From positions 1 through 64,000 of the forward strand of contig JAODUO010000138.1 in the NCBI GenBank assembly GCA_025642075.2: a DNA stretch of 64,000 bases. The letters run 5' to 3'. The notes below the pieces were generated by a model, which saw only the letters and a list, made by a program, of their open reading frames with translations, ran no database searches and was not told the origin of the DNA. A program made the translations under genes and the position numbers. Positions 49,701 to 64,000 of this stretch are shown here, piece by piece. Origin of the DNA: Ridgeia piscesae. Its lineage: Eukaryota > Annelida > Polychaeta > Sabellida > Siboglinidae. The first letter of the stretch is position 1; each line of letters starts with the position of its first letter.

Positions 49701-52700
49701 CATTTATAAACAGTGCCAACAGGTGTTTTAAGACACTGAGCACATCCCAGTGTAATGTGGAGCAGGATAACATGCAGGAATAACCAGTCATAATAACAGA
49801 AAGCTAGAAAGCTATTGGCTACAAATAACCCAGTCTTCTATAGCAGCAGGGATGAAATTGGGAAACAGCTGGGATTTGTCCTGGACCCAACCTGTAGTTC
49901 TACCTCACTGTAGTGCTGTTTGAAATCAGGTACTATGAATCACATATTATTGCGAGGTGGTGGGAATGTACCAGTCTAATGAGTGGTTCCTGGGGGCAGT
50001 GTAAGAGAGGGTGGTCACTCCTTGCACAATGGTCGACTCCCACTCATTGCTTTCACTGACCACAAGCCATAGGTGCAGCTAACACAGGCCATTCATTAAG
50101 CAATGACCAATGCAGCTCTCTGTTCATCTCACAACTGCCACCTGCCTCCACCCTGTCCACAGGTCCCATGGGCCCGTGTGACATGGTGACACTGTCTACC
50201 TGTGACACAGCAGTGCCAAAGTCCAGTTGGACCAACAGCACAGACAATGAGCTGTGTTCAGCAGTTTTCGCTTTAGTCAGTTTAGTGGTGTAATGCAGTG
50301 TTAAGTCAATGTAAAAAGTTTGCTCACAACACATTCAGTGACAAGTAGCAAGTACATTGTAATCTTCTCCAAACTTGGTTAAAAGGCAACAACAACTGCA
50401 TTTGCTAAACATCAAGATAGATAGATAAACTTTGTTATTGTTTATAAGCAAATAAAAAATGTTTTTTAATAGATTTGTGTCTATACAAATATACATACAT
50501 TCCTAGGTTGATAGTGGAGCCAGTTAAGACTGTAACTAGTTATTACTAGCACTATTACTTCATAATTCAGCAAGAATAAGAATATATTGGTGCCACCAAC
50601 TAAAAGGAACAGACATTAGTACATCATTACATACACAATATGCCCGTATGAAGTGAGTGTGAGCGATGGCTAATGTCTTGACACTCATGGTCATTGCAGC
50701 TCAGTACTCTCCCTCTCTCCTTCTGGCAGATGCCAAAGGATAAACCTGTTTCCTCCTGCCTTTCAGTGTCGTATTTGCCTCACAACACCTCACACTTCAG
50801 CTTCCATATCTGACTGTCGTCGGGAGATCTTCAACATGTCCACATGCTTGCTTGGTTTTGTTGCAGAGTTCTTCATTGTTGATTTGGTTCTTCTATCAGA
50901 TGTACAGCATCATGTGCAGGATCTTGCACGGTATTCAGTTGAGCAAACATTAAAACACACATCCCTGATACTGTTCACTCTGTCTGTCAGTGACTATTGC
51001 ACCTGTAGTCTGTGTGCTGCATAGTGCATAAAATTATATCAGATTGTTTTGTGAAGACAGCTGTTTGGAATGGCTCTGGTTTACTGTCTGCCACAGCCGA
51101 CATGGCCGTAGGTTTGAGCTGATAGGGAGAGATTTCATTCAGTCAAGTGCTTATTCAGAACTGCCTTATCAGTCTTGTTATTGTGTATAATATCAAAATA
51201 TACCAAAATCACATAAATGTATTTAAGAATCGTGTTATGTTGATAGTGGTGGTGGTAAAAGCATTTGCAGCAAGAGTGGTTTTCATATCTCTCACTGAAA
51301 GTTATTCAACATAACGATTTATCTCAAAATGCACAAATTAGATATCTACAAGTTTTGTAAATAAATACTTTATATGTACGACATACACTCCTTAGAATTC
51401 ATATTCCCACACTTGAACATGCTGTTATTTGATAAATGGGGTCATAATTATGAGCGTAATAATATAAATTGGCGTCTTTCGTGTTGACACGAGATTATAT
51501 TGAGTATTATAATATATAATAAATGCAGGGGCCGGTAGATAATTTCACTTTCCATTATCCTGGTAATTGCCCCAGCATCAGCGATGTGTATCTGATTGAT
51601 ATGTACTTCCACACCCTCACAAACTCCTGTCAAGGATTGTTCAGGCAAATGGACTCACTGCACAGTGTCATGCTTGGTTGACCAAGCATGTAACCTGCAG
51701 TTGTCCATAGTGTCTTTAGACAGGTATGAATCAGAACTCAATGTGTAGATTCCCTCAAAAGATCCTGTTTTAGCAATTAAGTTCTCACCTGCTAAATGCC
51801 AGCAGTGACGCCAGTATTTAATCCATCAAGGTATATATACCAGGGTTGTACTTCGTCATTAGTTGACAAAGTGTCTGTATGATTTATCAGCTTATATGTG
51901 TTCGACTCAGAGGCGTGGGAAAATTTATGAAATGACACTCTACACCCATAGTCATGACTGTTTGTGTTGTGTTCATGGGAAACACTGGACCTACTCCACC
52001 CAGACTGACCGTGTACATGGCTCAGTGTTCAGTGCTCTCTGTATGTGGGTTTATTTAACCTGAATCATTACTTGAGCATTGTTCCAGTTCGGACTGTTGA
52101 CTTGCTTGATTAAACACCTCTGGGTGATTGCACCTGAGAACAGTCGTTAATGTACCCTTATGAGGTAGCAGGGGACTTACATCAGATGTGGGGTCTAGTA
52201 TAATTTGTTGATCAAGTACAATTAAAATAGGTTGCTTGTAAATATTCTAAATACAAATATGGTGTGTTAATATTTGTCAAATGATGCTAAATGTGCTTGT
52301 TTAAACAAGTATAATATACCAAGTATACACACAGATTAATACAAATACAGGTTTCTTGAACAAGTTAAATATATATTAGTAAAACCAAAGGGTACATTTA
52401 AGTACAAGTATAAATTTCACTTTCCCACTGTGACTTATGTCGGTCAGAATGATTATTATACTAATAGGGGAGATGAGATGGTCTGAATAGTTCAGATCTA
52501 CATGATTTGGCCACTATGTCTGGCACAGACATACCTGGTGATGTCCATTATTTATTTGGAATTCCTATTTTTAATAGTTTCCCGTAGGCCCGCAGAATTA
52601 TGCTATTTTTTCTGTATAAATATCAAATGCTTTTCACAAGATCTTTGATATAATTATGTCTCTGGTATGTAATTTTGGTCTATGTACTATTTGGACCTCA

Positions 52701-55700
52701 TAGATTTTTATATTTGGTTATTTTTATAATTAATGATTAACTTTATTAATAGATAATCTTAATCACAAAAGAAATTTCATAGCTGTTGTGTGTTTAATTT
52801 GATTTTTAGGTTTGGTGAAATTTATGTGTGCAAGACATGCTAATTTAGAATATATTTATAGAATTCAAGTAAGTCATCATGGTTGTAACATGTTGACGTG
52901 ATAAAAACAAATCTCAGACTTTGTACCTCTGTCACACCGTAGAATAATAAGTCACACCCTTTTATGTTGTCAAGTGTTATGTATACATGACCTTGACAAC
53001 ATATTTACACAGCGTTTCACACCTGCTTGATCACTGAATTACAGGAGATTGATCACGTCTGTGTAACAGTCTGTATTACATGGGTGGCATGAATTAAGTT
53101 GAACATTATGTATAACTAACTTTGTGGAGTATTCATGATGTCATTATCTCAGAACTATAATTGTAATTGCATGATAATCAAATGGTAATAACCTGATCCC
53201 CACAAATGTAGAATACAACAAGCAAAATGTAGAGACCACATAATGAGAAAGATAAAATTAGAACATGTAGTAACCACAGGAAAGGTTGAAGGATAATATC
53301 CTGAGAATAACAGAGAACGAAAATAATAGACAGTGTTTGTCTACAGAATGAAAGAAGTACAACAGTTACAGGCTATAAACAACTAATGTCAAGAAAACAT
53401 TTTGCCTATGCATTCATTTATTTCATTAGACACTGGTTAGCATAACATAAACACCTGTCTGGTGGCGAAGCTGATAGTTATGTTCCTCTTCCTGTTTTAT
53501 TCCATCTCTGCACACCCCATTCCTCAACCATCCGGGGTAGGAAAAAAATCCCTCTCCTTGCATTTATGACTTGATATAAATACCTGTGGTTCCCTCGAGT
53601 GGAACATACACCTCCCTAGGAGGGTTATTAGATGTTGTCATTTGGATGAGAAACCACAGAACAAGCAATAAAACCATATTCACCTTGGCCGGGATGATGT
53701 CCCTACTTTAGTAGGGTATAAACCACCAGTCTGCCTCCTCTACCCTGTCAGGCAGAAGTGTTGGTGAGATGACAGCAGGACTAGCTGCAGCATGTCAAGG
53801 ACACAAGTTACTCTAACACTTGTTATCGTCATTGGAGTACTTTACTGTAGCAGTTGTCCACCTTCCTGCTGTTGCTGGGACCACAAGACTTGTTGACTGG
53901 TCAGTTCTAGCCATGCCACATGTAATTAAACTGGTGTGGTCAGTGGGTATTGCTGTTTATTGCTTGTACCTAAATTGCAATAACCACAATAACATTTCCA
54001 GCAATGCTTTAATTCTTGCGATGTCTGTACACATATTTTGTAATAAAAATGGTGCACCACAAGAGCAAAATAAACTGCATGTGGTGAAGGGTTGGAGCCC
54101 ACTGAAGGGCACCAAAGTGAAGTGATCTCAGAGACTGTGTACACTTTTGTGTGTGCTTCCAGACCCAAAATAAGACATGTATGGGGACCAGCTTTAGTAC
54201 TGTACTACTGCCAAGTAGTTCAGCAAGTTTGTATTTCAGGTTACCACAATTGTTATTACTGCTGCTAATCTGACACTAAAGTGACTGAGCCTAGTGGCTA
54301 CAGCAGGCTAATGATGATCCCTCACTCACTCCCTGTAACCCAATCCTGCTTGGACCTGATAGCCAACCCCCTGGGATCCACCAATCACCCTTCCAGGACA
54401 GTCTCCTGGTGGACCTTGAGTACTGACTGGTCCTGCCTCCTGACAGAGTGGACAGGTCAGTTGGTCACTAGCTTGGTGTAGGGAGGATGTGTCCAGGACA
54501 CTGCAGAAGGTAGGAGGTTTCTCTAATTACAGACTCTTGTGTCTTATGGTTGTATCATGACATTTACTCATGCCCATAAATACAGGATAGAGAACATCAA
54601 ATAGTAAATATTTTACCATGAACTAAGATTGTAACATGGATTGAAACACTATAAATGTTGAAGTTAATATTAATACATATTAATTTTAACCCATCATTCT
54701 ATACATTTACTATCTAAATATTAGTTTGATCTTGTCTAATGATGGTAATATTTTGAACAAATATTTGTATTCATTTATTCTTATGTAAATTGGAAGACCT
54801 GTTTGATCTGAGGTATTGGCCAACCCATGTACACAATGGAAGCTGATAATTGAGAGAGATTGTGAGTTTTGATAGTTCCTTCAATGAGCACTTCCCTGCA
54901 TCAATAGTGGACAGGCAGCACTCCAGTGAGATTCATCTGGCAGCATTTCACCAGCACAGCCTGTGTTAATTAGCCCAGGACACACCAATGCAGGATGTTA
55001 TCTTGGAGTTGTTTGGTTAGCTGCATCCACCTGAAGTTGTCTTCCCTGATGTCTCATTGGATGATATTGGGTCACAGATTAGGTTACACAGGTTACAGAG
55101 TTTACTGTTGGCCCTTTGATGGATGCCATTTTGTTGGGCAATGTTTCACATTAATTTTCTTTATCCAGAAACTAATTCTTCAAGATGTTGATACGTTTAG
55201 CTTATATTTGAAACTGTCAGTAACTTATACAATTCCAATTAAGTTATTGTACTGATTTGCCTGCAAGATGTATAATAATTGTGGTACAAATCACTGCCAC
55301 AATCTGCATGCAGGCAGATTATACACTGCCCTTGATTCCTACAGGATACAATAATTTAAAACCATTATCAGTTCAAATGCAAAGGAAGTTGCACCTTATC
55401 TCTTGGCTAAGATTGGCACTGATTACGTGATTAAATTGAATCTGTTTGTCTAATAAAGTAGAGCCTAAGTATATGTATTAACATATGCTACATAACCAAA
55501 CAGTTTAATTAAATATTCACACATTCGACAGCTTAATGACATCAACCTGTCACATTATTCTTCTGTTATTTAAAAACTTATTTATTTCATAATGCCATCC
55601 TGATTTACATTTGTCTTGATTTCACATTTCCATTACATTTCTGGAAAGTTGCAGATATTTTCAGACTATACAGAGTGTTTAGTAAGATCCAGGTGAGTGT

Positions 55701-56027
55701 AATATGACTGTTACATCATGTTGTGGTTGATCGGCCTTCTGTCACGATATCAATTACAGAAACACATCCAACCACTTGAGATATGGCTGTCAGGACGTTG
55801 TATGCACCTTATTCATGATACTAATCTTTATTAATGATTCCTAATATAATATCGCAAACATTGTTTGCATTCCTGGGGCAGTAATTATTGTGGCATGCAA
55901 AAACTGGGCGTCATTCCTTCGCCTGCCAGCTGGTGGACACAGCACAACACACAACACAGTCTGTGCAGTCTTTATCAGTCACAGCTAGACTAGACCTGTT
56001 ATTAAATCTGCTGGTCTATCTCCACAG
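46782..56027. other. About 9 kb without a supported gene
   Basis: AT-rich sequence with scattered short open frames. One segment after CTGCCTTTCAG at 50766 stays open to 51024 and starts CRICLTTPHTSAS, but has no downstream donor or recognised domain. Probably intronic or intergenic. Confidence 0.4.
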
Positions 56028-56044
56028 ACCATCTACGCAGCCAG
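56028..56044 (+). other. Possible 17-nt microexon
   Basis: ACCATCTACGCAGCCAG sits between a strong acceptor (GGTCTATCTCCACAG) and a strong donor (GTGAGACC). In the phase left by the exon at 45971-46079 it would add PSTQP, in keeping with that Pro/Ser/Thr-rich segment. A chance match cannot be excluded. Confidence 0.2.
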
Positions 56045-58735
56045 GTGAGACCCACGGAGACATGTGTTTTCCACTTCAATAGAAGATGTGGGCTGAGATA
56101 TCGAGTGGCCGTCTGTCTGTGAAAACAGAGCTGCTTTCATATAATTGTGATATCTTGGCTGTGGAATGGTTGGAACACAGACAGAGGCATGTTAGCTAAT
56201 GGCCGGGACGGATACATGAACCATCTGAAGAAATTGATTGATTCAGCAAAGCTGTGTGGAAATCAAAATGTGGACTAGCAGGACAGGGCTACAGGCAGGT
56301 ATTGTGCACACCTGGTCATTATGTCTTTGTGACACCTCACTGCTGTCAGCTAAACTTAGAGCTCTCTAAGGAGAAGTCAGAAAGCTAAATACTGGTCTTG
56401 TTTGTGTTATCGCAGACTTAATTGTCTGTCTGGCATTAGCCGGATGTATTTAAAGACTGGTTTGGGTTCTACCATATCAAGCAACTAATGTGGAGCAGGA
56501 GTATTTGGAGTGTGTTATTACCTTGTTAATTATACTTATTTATAAACCTTCTAATTAGTGATCCTACTTTTTATTATCAAGTTGCTGTTATTACAGTGAA
56601 TGCAGTTTGCTATCCAATTCTATGAACTGTATTAATGAGATCCCTTCAATCAGTAATAATAATAAAAAATTATATTTTATGATTAACAATCAGCAATGAC
56701 ATTGACCATATTGATCTACTTCTTTAGCTTTCTTTACCCATTCCCTCAGCCCCCAGCCCCTCCCCTCCCTGGCCATATGGCTACATCCAGCCACTAGCTC
56801 ATCTAGGCTGGCAGGGACTTTTACCCTGGGCAACTGGAGATAAGGGATAAGGTGGGAAGGGGTGATTGCTGATATCAAGATAACAGCTATCAGGGCTGGG
56901 TCAACAGTTGCGTAACTGATGGTGTATTTGTGTAGTGTCTTAACATTATACAGGTGTGGTCTGGTTGACAGCCAGGGCACACTATGCAGATATGTTACAA
57001 TATTAATATTAATAATATAAGTAAACCTCTTTATTTACCAAAATCCTCAGAAATTCAAACTCAGAGGCACATCAAAATATTTAAGCAATCTTAAAATAGC
57101 TGTACCATATTGATGTTGTCATGAGATGAACGAACATGCTGGGGAGTTAATTAAGGAACAAATCTTGGCCAAAGAGACAAGATGACATAGAGTTGACATT
57201 GTAGACTACCGCGTAGTTACATCTTACCTGCCACTGACAAGGGATAAGAGTTGACAAGTTGTAGCAGAGTATTAGCTGTAATATGAAATTATGAACACCG
57301 TTCCTGCTGTCAAGGCTAGGTACTTGTGCATGTTTCTGGCTAATTACCTAAACAGTACAGTTATTGTGTTACAAATCTCACAAGATAATCACGTGTACCC
57401 GGTGTATGACTTCATGAGAACTGTGGCTACCACAGCATGCCTGAGAGCAGCACTGATAGACATCACCCATACAATCTTATCCATTTACAAAACAAAGTCG
57501 TGGACGCTAGCATTGATAAGTGTGCCTGAAACACCAACCTGATATCAATCCAGCATTAAGCTGTAAGGAAGGAAATAACGTCTTAAATGCCATTGTTTAC
57601 AGAGCTTGCCTAGAATGTAAATTTGATGTAAAACTAATGTTTGCGGCTGTCCTTTGAAAGAACCAATTCTTGAGGAGTATTGTAAACAGTGCACACCTTG
57701 CGGCCACAACGACACACACTGCCTTTGTGACTTACTAACAAGTTTGTCATCAAAGAAACACAGGGATCTATCACCTGCTACTTTAGGGGAGATGTCAAAA
57801 TAATGTCTAATTAAATGTTACTCCATCGGCAAACCTAATTTAACTCGGCATAAAATTGTGTTTGTTGATATTCATAAGCTAATAAATAGATTTAAGTTAT
57901 ACACAACCTATGGATGTTCATTTCAATGAAACGTAGTTAAACTTATAGGCAAAATTCAGTTTGTTAATAATAATAATATGATCAGGGAAATTGTAAAAAT
58001 TAATATGAGTAGTCTTGTCATTATATAGAAAGGAAATTACCTTAGTCACTTGTTGCCAAATTATTACGAGGCCTAAATAAATAATTTAATAAAAATATTA
58101 AAATAAGTTAAAGTTCTCAGATAATTTTATCATGTAATTTTTTGTGCAAAATATCTGTTAAACAAAACACATGGTTTAATTATATAAAAAGTTTGAATAC
58201 AATTTTTATTTTTCCCCTTGTGAAGTATTGTAAATGATTGCTTTGTCTTTGTGGAAGATTTCAAACTATGGCACCCACAAGGTTGGGCTGTGATCCCCAA
58301 CATATTGGAGGAATTACGCCTTTGATCCCATCTGGTGGGAAAGAGGAAGTCCAACTTGGTGTTCATCCCCCAGAGTGATGACTTTCTACTTGTGAAGTTT
58401 GCACAAAAACCTTAAATAGAGTTTCCGAGAGACATTTCCACATGTCGGAGTGGGAGGGAAACAGCCAGGGGCAGGAAGTCTTCCAACAGGGGCTCTAGGG
58501 ACAAATAGAGGCTTAGTAGTGGAAGATTGGAAACAGAAGAAACACAGACAAAGTTGAAGGACTCAAGTTGATGCCAGCTCCTCCCTGACACCAGGCAGAC
58601 AGGACACCTACAGCAACCAGCTGTGTCACAGGACGGTTGTCTGTAGTCAGACAGTTTAATTGTTCAAATAGAATAATAAACCATCCAACCATAATTTGAA
58701 ATTTTACAAAATGTGTGTTGTATAATTAACATCAG
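56045..58735. other. No feature recognised
   Basis: Ordinary AT-rich sequence up to the 24-bp array. Confidence 0.45.
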
Positions 58736-61700
58736 TGTAACCCACTGATGGTACATCAGAGCAACCCACTGATGGTACATCACAGCAACCCACTGATGGT
58801 ACATCACACCAACCCACTGATGGTACATCACACCAACCCACTGATGGTACATCACACCAACCCACTGATGGTACATCACACCAACCCACTGATGGTACAT
58901 CACAGCAACCCACTGATGGTACATCACACCAACCCACTGATGGTACATCACACCAACCCACTGATGGTACATCACACCAACCCACTGATGGTACATCACA
59001 GCAACCCACTGATGGTACATCAGAGCAACCCACCGATGGTACATCAGAGCAACCCACCGATGGTAGATCACACCAACCCACTGATGGTACATCACACCAA
59101 CCCACTGATGGTACATCACACCAACCCACTGATGGTACATCACAGCAACCCACTGATGGTACATCACACCAACCCACTGATGGTACATCACACCAACCCA
59201 CTGATGGTTACACACCAACCCACTGATGGTACATCACACCAACCCACTGATGGTACATCACACCAACCCACTGATGGTACATCACACCAACCCACTGATG
59301 GTACATCACAGCAACCCACTGATGGTACATCACAGCAACCCACTGATGGTACATCACAGCAACCCACTGATGGTACATCACACCAACCCACTGATGGTAC
59401 ATCACAGCAACCCACTGATGGTACATCACAGCAACCCACTGATGGTACATCAGAGCAACCCACTGATGGTACATCACAGCAACCCACTGATGGTACATCA
59501 CACCAACCCACTGATGGTACATCAGAGCAACCCACTGATGGTACATCACAGCAACCCACTGATGGTACATCACAGCAAACCACTGATGGTACATCAGAGC
59601 AACCCACTGATGGTACATCACACCAACCCACTGATGGTACATCACAGCAACCCACTGATGGTACATCACACCAACCCACTGATGGTACATCACACCAACC
59701 CACTGATGGTACATCACACCAACCCACTGATGGTACATCACACCAACCCACTGATGGTACATCAGAGCAACCCACTGATGGTACATCAGAGCAACCCACT
59801 GATGGTACATCACACCAACCCACTGATGGTACATCACACCAACCCACTGATGGTACATCACAGCAACCCACTGATGGTACATCACACCAACCCACTGATG
59901 GTACATCACACCAACCCACTGATGGTACATCACACCAACCCACTGATGGTACATCACAGCAACCCACTGATGGTACATCACAGCAACCCACTGATGGTAC
60001 ATCACACCAACCCACTGATGGTACATCAGAGCAACCCACTGATGGTACATCACACCAACCCACTGATGGTACATCACACCAACCCACTGATGGTACATCA
60101 CACCAACCCACTGATGGTACATCACAGCAACCCACTGATGGTACATCAGAGCAACCCACTGATGGTACATCACACCAACCCACTGATGGTACATCACAGC
60201 AATCCACTGATGGTACATCAGAGCAACCCACTGATGGTACATCACAGCAACCCACTGATGGTACATCACACCAACCCACTGATGGTACATCAGAGCAACC
60301 CACTGATGGTACATCACAGCAACCCACTGATGGTACATCACAGCAAACCACTGATGGTACATCAGAGCAACCCACTGATGGTACATCACACCAACCCACT
60401 GATGGTACATCACACCAACCCACTGATGGTACATCAGAGCAACCCACTGATGGTACATCACACCAACCCACTGATGGTACATCACAGCAACCCACTGATG
60501 GTACATCAGAGCAACCCACTGATGGTACATCACAGCAACCCACTGATGGTACATCACAGCAACCCACTGATGGTACATCACAGCAAACCACTGATGGTAC
60601 ATCAGAGCAACCCACTGATGGTACATCACACCAACCCACTGATGGTACAACCCACTGATGGTACATCACAGCAACCCACTGATGGTAGATCACAGCAACC
60701 CACTGATGGTACATCAGAGCAACCCACTGATGGTACATCACACCAACCCACTGATGGTACATCACAGCAACCCACTGATGGTACATCACACCAACCCACC
60801 GATGGTACATCACACCAACCCACTGATGGTACATCACAGCAACCCACCGATGGTACATCAGAGCAACCCACCGATGGTACATCAGAGCAACCCACTGATG
60901 GTACATCAGAGCAACCCACTGATGGTACATCACAGCAACCCACTGATGGTACATCACAGCAACCCACCGATGGTACATCACACCAACCCACTGATGGTAC
61001 ATCACAGCAACCCACTGATGGTACATCAGAGCAACCCACTGATGGTACACCACAGCAACCCACCGATGGTACATCAGAGCAACCCACTGATGGTACATCA
61101 CAGCAACCCACTGATGGTACATCACAGCAACCCACTGATGGTACATCACAGCAAACCACTGATGGTACATCAGAGCAACCCACTGATGGTACATCACACC
61201 AACCCACTGATGGTACATCACAGCAACCCACTGATGGTACATCACACCAACCCACGATGGTACATCACACCAACCCACTGATGGTACATCACACCAACCC
61301 ACTGATGGTACATCACAGCAACCCACTGATGGTACATCACAGCAACCCACCGATGGTACATCACAGCAACCCACTTGATGGTACATCAGAGCAACCCACT
61401 GATGGTACATCACAGCAACCCACTGATGGTACATCACAGCAACCCACTGATGGTACATCACACCAACCCACTGATGGTACATCAGAGCAACCCACTGATG
61501 GTACATCAGAGCAACCCACTGATGGTACGTCACAGCAACCCACCGATGGTACATCACACCAACCCACCGATGGTACATCAGAGCAACCCACTGATGGTAC
61601 ATCACAGCAACCCACTGATGGTACATCACAGCAACCCACTGATGGTACATCACAGCAACCCACTGATGGTACATCAGAGCAACCCACTGATGGTACATCA

Positions 61701-63048
61701 CAGCAACCCACTGATGGTACATCACAGCAACCCACCGATGGTACATCACAGCAACCCACTGATGGTACATCAGAGCAACCCACTGATGGTACATCACAGC
61801 AACCCACTGATGGTACATCAGAGCAACCCACTGATGGTACATCACAGCAACCCACTGATGGTACATCACAGCAACCCACTGATGGTACATCAAGCAACCC
61901 TGATGGTACATCACACCAACCCACTGATGGTACATCACACCAACCCACTGATGGTACATCACAGCAACCCACTGATGGTACATCACAGCAACCCACTGAT
62001 GGTACATCACACCAACCCACTGATGGTACATCACAGCAACCCACTGATGGTAGATCACACCAACCCACCGATGGTACATCACAGCAACCCACCTGATGGT
62101 ACATCAGAGCAACCCACTGATTTGGGACATCACAGCAACCCACTGATGGTACATCACAGCAACCCACCGATGGTAGATCACAGCAACCCACCGATGGTAG
62201 ATCACAGCAACCCACCGATGGTAGATCACAGCAACCCACCAATGGTACATCAGAGCAACCCACTGATGGTACATCACACCAACCCACTGATGGTACATCA
62301 CAGCAACCCACTGATGGTACATCACAGCAACCCACTGATGGTAGATCACAGCAACCCACTGATGGTACATCAGAGCAACCCACTGATGGTACATCACACC
62401 AACCCACTGATGGTACATCAGAGCAACCCACTGATGGTACATCACACCAACCCACCGATGGTACATCACACCAACCCACTGATGGTACATCAGAGCAACC
62501 CACTGATGGTACATCACAGCAACCCACCGATGGTACATCAGAGCAACCCACCGATGGTACATCAGAGCAACCCACTGATGGTACATCACAGCAACCCACT
62601 GATGGTACATCACAGCAACCCACTGATGGTACATCACAGCAACCCACTGATGGTACATCACAGCAACCCACTGATGGTACATCACACCAACCCACTGATG
62701 GTACATCAGAGCAACCCACCGATGGTACATCACAGCAACCCACTGATGGTACATCACAGCAACCCACTGATGGTACATCACAGCAACCCACTGATGGTAC
62801 ATCACAGCAACCCACCGATGGTACATCACACCAACCCACTGATGGTACATCAGAGCAACCCACTGATGGTACATCACAGCAACCCACCTGCCCAAACCCT
62901 GTTTCATCAACCAACCCACTGATGGTACATCTGAGCAACCCACTGATGGTAAAAATACAGAACCCCATGGTACATCACAGCAACCCACTGATGGTACATC
63001 AGAGCAACCCACTGATGGTACATCACAGCAACCCACTGATGGTACATC
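58736..63048. repeat. 4.3-kb minisatellite of a 24-bp unit, ~180 copies
   Basis: Constant part CCCACTGATGGTACATCA, followed by a variable CAGCAA, CACCAA or GAGCAA. ACTGATGG is sometimes ACCGATGG and GTACATCA sometimes GTAGATCA. On plus the unit would encode PTDGTSQQ or NPLMVHHS, on minus MYHQWVAV. The PTDGTSxQ frame looks mucin-like, but it is broken by short indels (near 59210, 60648, 61253, 61375, 61895, 62095 and 62121), so no single frame runs through. No splice context joins it to a gene. The last part (62890-63048) is disrupted by unique insertions such as CTGCCCAAACCCTGTTTC. Confidence 0.97.
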
Positions 63049-64000
63049 AGTTGGACAGATATACAATAATACAAGAAGTTTAAACATTCCTAGCTAACAC
63101 TGTACTGTGCAGTCAGTTCCACCCTAACATTCCACTCTCACATTACTTGTTCAACCAGTGCTGCCAATAAATGATTGGCTTGTCAAAACTTGAGCAATGT
63201 CTAGATTAAATCAATGAATCAGACATATTGGGATTCTATCTGATAAATCGACATGTTAAAATCTTAAAATACATGTAGTACTTAGGCCACCTTTTTCAGT
63301 TGAATCAGCTGGCTGTGCAATACTGTGGAGTTACTGATGAAATATGGCAATATAAATACTATATTTCCTTTAAGTGTTACTTAACCTACTGATGTACAAT
63401 TGTTAGCCCAAATTTAACTATAATCTAATGTCAAATTTGATTGACTAATTTCAAATCAAGGTATATTGCAAATCCAACGTTTCACATAAAACACATAAGT
63501 ATATCCATCAGAATTAATTTTAAAATACTGTAACATGATAATTATTTCCCACTATGATGACAAAAATAGTAGGTTTTTGTGTTGTGTCACTTGGCACCTG
63601 TCTCAACCTGTGGGGGAGATGTGTCAGACTGTCACTAAAATGCAGTGCACTACTTACAAATAAATTTATTTCAACTTTCTCAGTGCCAAAAGACCCTAGC
63701 CCTGGTTTGGCAGACTGCCCTAACCTACTGGGCTAAGTGGGATAGGCATTCCCACTTCATCTTCCCGGGGGTCTGTCCTGTTGAAAGTCGGCTCTATCCA
63801 GCAATTTGCAGCTGCCAGCAGACCGACATTATGGAGCTTGAATGTATCAACGCACACATTTAGGTGTGATTAGCTTGGTTTGTAAACAGGCAGCTGCCTC
63901 ATACTGGGTCCAAGTTCCTGCTGGACACAGCTAGTGCTTGACCATCCCAGTACTGGACACACCACTCCAACCAGGTTGTTATTTGTGCACATTCTCACTG
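63049..64000. other. Terminal unique sequence, no gene recognised
   Basis: No convincing exon or RNA gene; short open frames only. Confidence 0.45.

Noticed and set aside
50767..51024. Open segment beginning CRICL that suggested a zinc-binding exon
   Set aside because: Only one Cys pair is in a recognisable arrangement, there is no downstream donor and the rest is hydrophobic without a pattern.
58748..63087. Mucin-like PTDGTSQQ protein
   Set aside because: No frame persists across the array and no adjoining exon, signal peptide or terminal domain was found. Kept only as a finding.

Overview
The window is nuclear DNA of an animal. It has spliced genes with GT-AG introns, metazoan gene families (an RNF141 orthologue and an NRIP2/3-type retropepsin-like protein), a decayed LINE, a Harbinger-type DNA transposon and palindromic MITE-like elements. 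Very large amounts of simple and minisatellite DNA are present. An invertebrate bilaterian, perhaps a marine lophotrochozoan, is my best guess, but the sequence does not fix the phylum.

Layout. 1-10500: two directly repeated copies of a segment carrying a small minus-strand gene for a secreted PPPDE/DeSI-like (permuted papain-fold) protein. The copy at 8892-10480 is intact (three exons, 203 aa). The copy at 5336-5902 is a truncated pseudogene, and its distal flank has been split from it by a 5-kb array of a 9-bp repeat (293-5335). MITE-like DNA and microsatellites lie between the copies. 10900-13608: a dead, 5'-truncated non-LTR retrotransposon. 13700-16560: minisatellites. 16600-24200: a plus-strand six-exon gene of the NRIP2/NRIP3 family (226 aa), whose retropepsin-like active-site Asp is replaced by Asn, with a 48-codon small ORF upstream. 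25500-34000: mobile-element territory. It holds a complete but broken Harbinger element with TIRs and target duplication, two fold-back elements, and CCAT/GGAT arrays in opposite orientation. 36100-42400: RNF141 on the minus strand (five coding exons, 243 aa, C3HC4 RING), with about 41 copies of a 35-bp repeat in intron 2. 42400-58700: mostly featureless DNA, a likely divergent promoter and a few candidate exons of an unrecognised plus-strand gene. 58736-63048: a 4.3-kb array of a 24-bp repeat. The last kilobase is unremarkable.

The three supported genes are not obviously one pathway: a secreted putative cysteine hydrolase, a catalytically altered retropepsin-like nuclear-receptor-interacting type protein, and a probable E3 ubiquitin ligase. 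NRIP3 and RNF141 both lie on human 11p15.4, so their proximity here may be retained ancestral linkage. Roughly a quarter of the window is tandem repeat. Many long open frames inside these arrays exist only because the repeat units lack stop codons; I treat them as non-coding.
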